Assembly (NCBI RefSeq): GCF_000315625.1
Contig: NW_005434672.1
Span: 888,310 to 952,309, forward strand
DNA from: Guillardia theta CCMP2712
Lineage: Eukaryota; Cryptophyceae; Pyrenomonadales; Geminigeraceae
Direction of reading: 5' to 3'
DNA: 64,000 nucleotides
The translations under genes were made by a program, and so were the position numbers. The notes below the pieces were generated by a model. It saw nothing but the letters and a program-made list of their open reading frames with translations. It did not search any database and was not told where the DNA came from. Below, piece by piece: positions 37,701 to 46,700 of this stretch (positions within the stretch are counted from its first letter, which is position 1; each line of letters opens with the position of its first letter).

Positions 37701-40700
37701 TATCCAAGAGATCAATTCTATAATCCATTATCAAACTTTCAGATCACTGCTCAGGAATGTCATGGTAAACCGTTAGTCATAACCGCTATACAGAAAACAT
37801 CCTCATTCAGCGCAATAGTGCAATACACGGCCACGAAATCTGGCAATTACTCCTTGTGTGTCACAATCAATGATGTAAGTTTGGCAGATAAACCTAGTAC
37901 TCAATATATTTCATCGATTCCGATTGCGACTACAATTCGTTTGGAATTTTTGCAAGGCAATCAAAATGTTTCACAAGACGTAGCAGGGAAAGCAACAATT
38001 TTATCTGTTCAAGCTTTTGATATGTACATGAATATTTTCGATCACTACAGTTCATCTCAAAATTCGATTCTTTCAAGTGAAGTGTACTTGAAAGACTCTC
38101 TCGTCCAGATTATGGACTTTATTGGATTCAGCAACTCATCATACTTATTTCAGTACATGATGACTAGAAGTGGTGCATACTCGATCCAAATCAAGTTAGA
38201 ATCGTTGATTCTTGTGGTTCAACGTCAAGTTACTCCATCCGAATTTTTCTTTTCAAACATTTTGATCGATTCTAGTTACATTGCAGCCAATGAAACAACA
38301 AGCATTCGGCTTATCCCCAAAGATTCATATGGAAACAATGTTACTCTTTCGCAGTCCTTGTCCGCCGTTATTCTTTCCTCTGACGGTCAAGAATTGTCAA
38401 CAACACTGTTTTCTCAGGCTGACAGGATGGTTTCGGCAAGAATATCGATAACTCGATCTGCAGACTACTTTGTGATGCTATCCTATCCATCTTTCGAATC
38501 CAAAAAGCTCAAATTCACCATTCTACCAGGCGTAGTATCTGCACAGAATACCTTCGGTCAAGGAGTAGGGTTGGTCGGAGCCATTGTACAATACCAAACA
38601 TCTTTTCTTGTTTATTTCCGTGATCGTTTTGGAAACAAGTTGCTGAACTCTGCTGACATTCAGCTTTTTGTCAAGATACAAGATGCTGCAAATGTCAAAC
38701 AAATTAGCATAGAGCAAGTCGACGCTGATAAAAAGTGTGTGCGTTATCTACCTACCTCAGTAGCAACGCTTGCCGTATTCGTATTCATCAGAACAACATC
38801 AGATACTCCAATCATGTCAAGTCCATTCAATGTTCAGGTATTCGACAAACCAGATACGATTTCTGCGACAAAAACATACGTTATTCCACAGACAGAGAGG
38901 AGAAATGTGAAAGACAAAAATACTTTTATCATCATATCGGTTACAAATCAAGGAGCGGGAATGATAACAGGCGGTTTTAGCTTCAATTGCTTGCTTGCAA
39001 GTCCAACCAACAAGCAGTCTGTTGCTTCCCTTCCAGTCCTTGACTTTGCAAATGGCACATATGCTGTCGTCTTCTCTGTCACCGTAAGCGGCTCTTACTC
39101 CCTCTCCGTCCGTCTTGGCAGTCAAGATATCGGAGGAAGCCCTGCCTCCTTCGCCGTCCTTCCCGGTCCCTCGTTCCCAGCTAACACGCTGGTCTCCTTG
39201 CAAGACGGGCAGGTGGTGACGGCAGGGCTGGCTTTCTCTTTCACAGCGCAAGCTCGAGACGAGTACGGCAACGCGCGAGGAGAAGGAGGGGATGGGGTGG
39301 AGATCGCTTTCAGACATGCCAGCGGGGGAAGTGTACAGGTATCGGGTCTAGACTTGCAGACCGGCGAGTACAGCTTCAGCGCGCTCCTCACAGCGAGTGG
39401 CACCTACACCCTGCAGGGCACCTTGCTCTCAAGCGACATCTTCACTGCACAGCCTCGCTCGATCTCTGTCAGCCCTGCCTCACCTACCGGGTCCACTGCC
39501 GTTGCTGAGGGCTTAGGGCTCTACCATGCGGTAGCCGGCGAGGAGGCTGTTATCAGGCTCTACGTGCGTGATGAGTACGGCAATCAAGTAGGAGCGCTGC
39601 CATCCGGATACATCGACACCGTCAGCCTAGTGATAAAGAGAGGGAGCGGGGAGGGCTTGAACATAGGAGTGAGGAAGTCGGCTTTCACGTCAGGGGTAGA
39701 GGTGAGATACACAGCTACTCAGAGCGGACTGTTCCTGCTAGAAGTGGTGATGAATGGGATGCAGATTTTTACCACACCAAAGATTCTTCAGGTTGACTCT
39801 GGAGCTGTCTCTGTAGGACTTTCATCAGCATCAGGATTCGGATTGATTAGGGCCATTGCAGGAGTCTTGGCAACCTTTGATATCCTGTCCAGGGATGTGT
39901 ATGGCAACAATTTTACTCGTGGAGGCCTTCTTTGGAGCATGATTCTGCAAAACAAGCAAACTGCGATGCAATCACGAACGATTGCTCAAGATCTTAATAA
40001 TGGAAGGTATCAAATCAAATATAACGTGACTGTCTCAGGCAGTTACATCATGAGTGTCATCAGAGATGATGTTCACATCTCAGGAAGCCCGTCTCAAGTA
40101 CAAATCGTGGCATCAAATGCAGAGCCGACCAAAACTTACTTGACATCCTACCAAAGTATTTCAACAGCAGGTGTCATTCTGAAGTTCTGTCTAGTCTCCA
40201 CGGACAAGTATGGAAATCTCGTGAACTTCCAGGATTCTGTTGGATTCACTATTGGCGATTCAAAACAGGAATATTCCACCATAGCGATGCCATTCTCGGA
40301 TTCGAATTGCAATGAAATAATATTCACCCTGACTCAGAGTGGAAAATACCCCTTGCACTTTTCACTAGATCAGGCTCGATTTCAATCTGTCGTCATGTAT
40401 GTTTACCCTGGCAGTACGAACAAAGCATATTTGCTGTCTTCATTAACTTCACTACTTAGAATACAAGCTGGAGATACCACGACAATGTTGCTTCTTCTGC
40501 AAGACAGGTATGGAAACAACGTCACATATCCGAATCAGATTGCTGTGATGCTGAATTCCTCTCTGATTTCACCGTACCCTGTGCCTATTGCAGATGACTT
40601 GGTACTTGTCAATTTTTCGATCACAAGCTCTGGGAGCTTTGCTTTCTCTGTGAAAATTGACAACATAGTAGTGATGCCTCTTGCTCAATACATTACAGTT

Positions 40701-43700
40701 CTTCCAAATTACCCGGTCGCTGAATATTCATCCTGTTTGAACTCGGTTTCTTTGCAAACTGCAGGCACGTTGTCAACAATCCAATTGTCCTTACGCGATA
40801 GATTTTCTAATGCAATCAATGAGAATATTTCCGTGACATTAGTTTCTGTCATTCAGAACGATCTCAACTCAAGATCGATTTTTCCTGTCACTTTCAAAGA
40901 AAATGTTTTAAGTTTCCAATTTGCCCTGACAAGATCAGGAATCTACTCATTGTCATTGGAGCTGAATGGGGATCAATTAAGTGATTGCTTCTTTTCTGTT
41001 CGAATATTACCGCAAATTCTATATCTTGGGAATTCAGTCCTTTCTGGTGTTGGGTCACTCAAAACCTGTCTGCAAACAAGTAATTGGTTCTACATATTCC
41101 CAATCGACCGTTATGGAAACCAGGCATCCTTTCTGAACCAGCAAATCGAGTTGAATGCTACGGTAAGAGAAAAGAGCCTGTCACTTTGGTGGTCGTTTTC
41201 GAACTTGGGTCCGTACTTATCTTTCGTTTACAACCTCACAGTCCCTACAGATAGCACATCGAGCGCGACTTTGCAGATTTTTCTCATTCAAGCTCAAGTA
41301 CAAGAAGTTATTGAGGTGCCTCTGCAGATATTCACGGACTGCGGGGCTTTGAGCTTGACTCAGTCCAGTCTCTCACTGCTTCCTCTTCTCATCCCAAGGG
41401 CTGGCTCATTAATCACATGGAGAGTTATACTGCTTAGCAGCAAGGGTCTTGAAATGATGGTTCCAAACTTGAATCTCAAAGCGACAATATCTGGAAATGA
41501 CCAAACGTTTACACTCATGAATGTCGCTGTCACTGCATTCGCAAATGGCACATATGCTGTCGTCTTCTCTGTCACCGTAAGCGGCTCTTACTCCCTCTCC
41601 GTCCGTCTTGGCAGTCAAGATATCGGAGGAAGCCCTGCCTCCTTCGCCGTCCTTCCCGGTCCCTCGTTCCCAGCTAACACGCTGGTCTCCTTGCAAGACG
41701 GGCAGGTGGTGACGGCAGGGCTGGCTTTCTCTTTCACAGCGCAAGCTCGAGACGAGTACGGCAACGCGCGAGGAGAAGGAGGGGATGGGGTGGAGATCGC
41801 TTTCAGACATGCCGAAGGGATGTTCCTCAACGGAAAGTCACAAGACTTGGGCTCGGGAACATACATAATATCAGTTCTTGTACAAAGAAGCGGCAAATAT
41901 TCTGTTTATTGTAATTCTTCAAAACAATTGATTGATTTACGGATCTCAATCCAAGCAACTCCAAACAATCCATCTCCATTGAAATCATACGTAGTTTGGA
42001 CACTTGTCGAAGGAAATATGGCTTCTTGTGCTGCACCTTGCAGTGTAAATGTCTCCTACATCTTGCAAGACTCTTTCGGTAATGTTATTGATGGAAACGA
42101 TGCCCCCACTATGTTTTGGCCTGGGCTATCAATACAAGCAATAATGGACCGATTTCAAATCATTCCCTATCTCGAATCCGACCTGATTTTAGCGTCAATC
42201 ATACTGACGACATCAGGACAATACAGGATTGAGGCCACCATGTTGGACGGAGTCATACAAGGGGGCATACTCCAGTTGTTCGTGATTCCTTCTACAAACC
42301 CTGCAGATCTAAAATTCATTGCTGCTTTGAATGAGATTTTCACAAGGTACAATGAAGAAATATTGATCTCAGTGTCAGTTGAGGATATTTTTGGAAACTC
42401 AGTCGATAGCTATAGTCTACCTGATATCAATCGAGCTCAAGGAATCGTCTTGAAAGATTCAAGGATGCTTTTTAACAATAGCCTAGAGATGGTCCAATGC
42501 CCGAGCACATGTATATCTGTAAGATTCAGGTTTCAATGTGACAACTGCACTTTGAACGTTCTGTTCACTCATGGGTCACAATCTACTTACCTAGCTAATC
42601 CATTGACATTGTTCGTGTCTGAGGAACCTGAGCCACAGATAGTTATTGCACAGTTCGACAATTCTTTGACTTCTATCCGTGTTGACATGTCTGGTGATAC
42701 ATATTTCGCTTTCCAAGAATCCTGTACAAGTTTGTTAGGGAGCACCTTCATGGACAAGCTTGGAGTGATGCCATCTTGTTTTTTGACCAGCAAACAAGAA
42801 ATAAAGATTCTGCTGGGCAACAATGCCTCCCTAGTCTTTTATGACCAACTCTACTTCTTGCCAGGATCCTTGAAGACAAGAGCCGGTACGCCGATGGGAG
42901 AGAAATCGGCTCTCGTCATTCCTCCAGCCCAACTTGAAGCTTTCATTGTTGAGATTGACTGCGCTGACACGCTGGGGCCAGGCTCTGATCTCTTCCTCAA
43001 TGTGAGGTTCAGACAAGGGCAGACATCGAGGGGATTGAGCTTAGACTGGAGCTTGAAAGCAGGTCCAGGTACAGACTCACTCCGAAAGTTGCTGATGGAA
43101 TCCAAGAATCTGCAGAGTCTCAACATCTCAGGAAGTCTGCTGTTGTATGGGTACACATATGAGTTCTCCTTGCTTGCTCGCATTTGGACAGGGCAGACTT
43201 GCATAACGTCGAAGCAAGTCAACCTGATCAGGTCCTTCATTCCAAGTTTGTCTATCACAGGTGGTCCTGTGATTTCCATACCCTTGTACTCAGACATTGT
43301 AATCAAGGCAGTGATCCACTTGCCTCCTGCAGTGCCTGATCGCGTTGGAATAATGTGGAGTCAGGTAGACGGGGATTTACTGAATTCTCTTCAAAATGGC
43401 TATTTTGGAGCAGAGCTTTTATTGAAACAGTCAGAGTTGAGTCCTGGAGCAACGCTCTTGTTGAGAGTGATGGTTTACAGCAAAGAGGGGAGCAAATCGT
43501 CTATTCAAAATGTTTCGCAGCTTGTCACGTTATCTTTGAGTCCATCTCCTTTGTCCAATCGTCTCATGAGATCCGTTATGTTCGTTAGAGCTACAGAAGA
43601 CTTTTATCTTTACACAGACCGATTCTTGCGAATATTAGCGACAGATAAACCAATATACATCTGGAGCTGCACGTCTCCAACACATGATACATGCTTTCAG

Positions 43701-46700
43701 GAATCCAGCGGCATAGCAGAAAAGTTGCAGTCTGACTCTGCTCCGTTCCTATTCGTCCCACAAAATTCTCTCTTGCCCGGCAACTACACGTTCAATGTTC
43801 AAATCATCATTGAATCAGGACTGAGAAAAGCAAACTTAGTGTATGACGTAGTTGTGAAGGGGAGTCCCTTGTTCGGCCTTAACTTGTCCTCTTCAATCGT
43901 AATATTCCCTGATTCATCGGGCTGGCTATCCGTACTGGGTAAGTTGAACGCTACATCCACATCAAACTCAGGAAATACAATTCTTGAACTGCAAATTGAA
44001 TCAGAGCAAATCTCGCAAAGCAAAGTGGACAATGGATTATTGCTTTCTTGGAGACTAGAGCCCTTTCCTGGTGCATTTCTCAGTCGAGGTATCTTGTCAG
44101 TCAGATTTTCAGCTGTCGCAGGGAACCTTGAAGGTTTTGCTAGGGTTGATTTCATTCTCAGACCCCCTATGGGAGGTAATCTTCTAGTACAAGAAATCGT
44201 CTACGTGTATAGTGTCGTTTCAATCTACCAAGTTAACTTCGTAGGCTTCCAGGCTCAGTCAGAGGACTACCCACTTGTGTACTCCCTTTATCAAAGCATC
44301 AACAGCTCAGCAAATGGGCTGCTGTATGTGGACTCAGGGATCGATTCAAACTTTCAGATTTATCATTCCGAGACCATCTTGGGAGCTGTGAGCATAAGTG
44401 GCTTTGTGTCGTCAGTACAGGGAGAGAGCGTCGGGTATCAGCATGTGATCGGATCTTCCCACGACAAGACGATCGATGTATCGCAATCTCTCGCGCAGCT
44501 TCAGGCTGCTTATGGAGTGCTGTCATCGTTGATGCAGGAAGTTTCTAGAACGGCAAATTCGAAGGCGCTCAAGCAAATCGCTTTCATATCTCTTCAAGCA
44601 GGAGAAAAGTACTCGCAACTGAAGAATGCTCGAGGAGGGCCTGAATCTTCGTTGCAGCTTGATGCCTTAGACTCACCCAAGATGTCATCGGCTTTAAAAC
44701 GCTCAATCAGTGAGAGTGGAAGCAGCCTTAGTCCAGACTTGTTGGCAGAGCTGCAGGGAGTTTCAGAAGATGTCACCGATGTCTTTGCTGAAGCCATTCT
44801 TTCAATGTTTTCTTGGCAGAGCTTCGGCATTGGTTTGACCGATGCTATCTCAAGGCTGGTCAACTTGTTGAAACGGGTAGAAGACTCTTCATCCAGCCAT
44901 GACCATCCCATCTCTCAAGTCTTGTCAAGAAGAGACCAAGACTTTCATCTCACACAACTAAGCGCATCTTCCGCTTCTCAGCCCTCGTCTGAGCTCACGA
45001 TCCTTGCAGCAGACGCTCTGTTACAATCTTGGAACTATTCGACCCTGTCGAATGATGATGTTGGAAGCTTCAGCCTCTTATATGGCAAGATCTTGACTAG
45101 TTTAATGGGGAGCACAGATGAGACCTTGAAACTCTCCATTGCAAATAGTTTCCTCACTGCTTGCAAACACTTTGTGCTCATGGTTGACTCAGAAGTACCA
45201 TGGTGGGTTTACACAAGCTTTGTCGATGATGTTGGAAAGCTATGCGTTATTGTACAACAGAGCAGTAGCCTATCTAGTGTGATGTTACAGATATTGGATT
45301 ATTCAAATCAGATCATAAGAGGCTCTTTGAAGATGATCGTCGATGGCGAAGAATCTAGACTCATAGAAACCAGCTTTGCAAGCGTGTGGACCAAAAAGGT
45401 TCTAGCAAACGAATTGTTCTCTCAACATTCACGTCTTTGCATGCTCAGTAATGGATGCATTCAAACGGCCCTGAACGAAGCATTTCTTCCTGAGCCAGCA
45501 ATGGACGTAACCAGTGCTGGCACGTTGAGCATACAAATCATTCTGTGGAAAACGTTGCCAAATGCTTTCACCGCAGTGTCAACCAAAGCAATCGCACTCG
45601 GCCCCATCCTACAACTGAACGCCACAACATCCCGCTTGGAATTGAACTACATGTCACATTACCGCAAGTTGAGAGACGCCTGGTCTGTCACTTTCGACAT
45701 CCAGAGCCTCACGTCAGTCCCTCGTTGTGCCTGGATCAGTGACATGGCTACACTCGACACTGTCGGTCTGGTTGCTGACTGCGCGACAGCTGGGAAGCTG
45801 ACGTGTTGGAGCTATGCTAGAGGGAGCAGACTAGCTGTCATCTACGTGGGGCTCAGCACAAACAGCGGAAACCAGCAGTACAGGAACATCAGAACAGCAA
45901 GCTTTCAAGGGGCATACTCCCAGCAGAGCGAGGTTGCTTCAACGATCTCATTGCTGATTGTGATCACCACCTCGGTTATCTCTTTCGTTCACTTCCTGCG
46001 GGTGGCAATGTTTGTACGCAAAGTTTTGAATCGATACCTGGGTTTCAAAACGACTGAGTTTCGCAAACCAGGTGACACATTGACATCTTCGGTAAATGAA
46101 TCTGTGGAAAATTCGTTCTCTCTCAGACGGCTGTTCTTGCATCATCCCGTTACAACGTTGCTTTTCTTTGCGTTTCAGCCATTCCCAGTCTACCTGCATA
46201 GAATTTCAGTGTTGTCTGCCTCGATCAATTTTCTCTTAGCAATGAACTTTACTATGCAAGCAATGAGAGTCTTCGTGGAAAGTGATTGGGCAGCGCAAGC
46301 CACCGTTATGAGCATCTTAGTCGTTCCTGTCTATCTCCTTCTCCTCTTTCCAATCTTTGCTCAACAAGAGTTCGAACATGTAATGTTTCGAAAGAAAGGT
46401 CGAGTTGTTCCTGAGGATGTGCCAGACTCTCGAGAAGCAGAAGCATCTGCCACCGAAGCGCAAACAGCAAGGAAATCAGGTCGTCATCATCGAAGGAGCC
46501 GAAAAGCCAAAGGGAGAAGGTCACGAAGAATTGACGAAGAGCTAGAGTCGGCGATGGACGTGACCTCCCAGACCTCCGACATCATGTCTACTATGTCATC
46601 ACAGAGTCCTCAGGGTCCTACCAGAGGGTCACACGACGACAGCCAACGGCATCCGTTCAGCCCATCAACTCTCCGCGTCTCGATGGTCAACTGGTCTGTC

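Larger units (their letters stand above)
34850..42330 (+). other. Filamin/ABP280-like Ig repeat block
   Basis: About 2500 residues of repeats of roughly 110 residues (about 22 by length). Each has the filamin pattern A-G-x(5)-F-x-[IV]-x-x-[RK]-D-x-[YF]-G-N, then a Gly-Gly turn, a G-x-Y-x-[VI] strand and a final T-x-S-G-x-[YF]. Examples are FTAQARDEYGN at about 36772-36804 and TFDILSRDVYGN at about 39871-39906. Extracellular filamin-type repeats usually act as rigid spacers; that role is inferred here. Confidence 0.8.
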
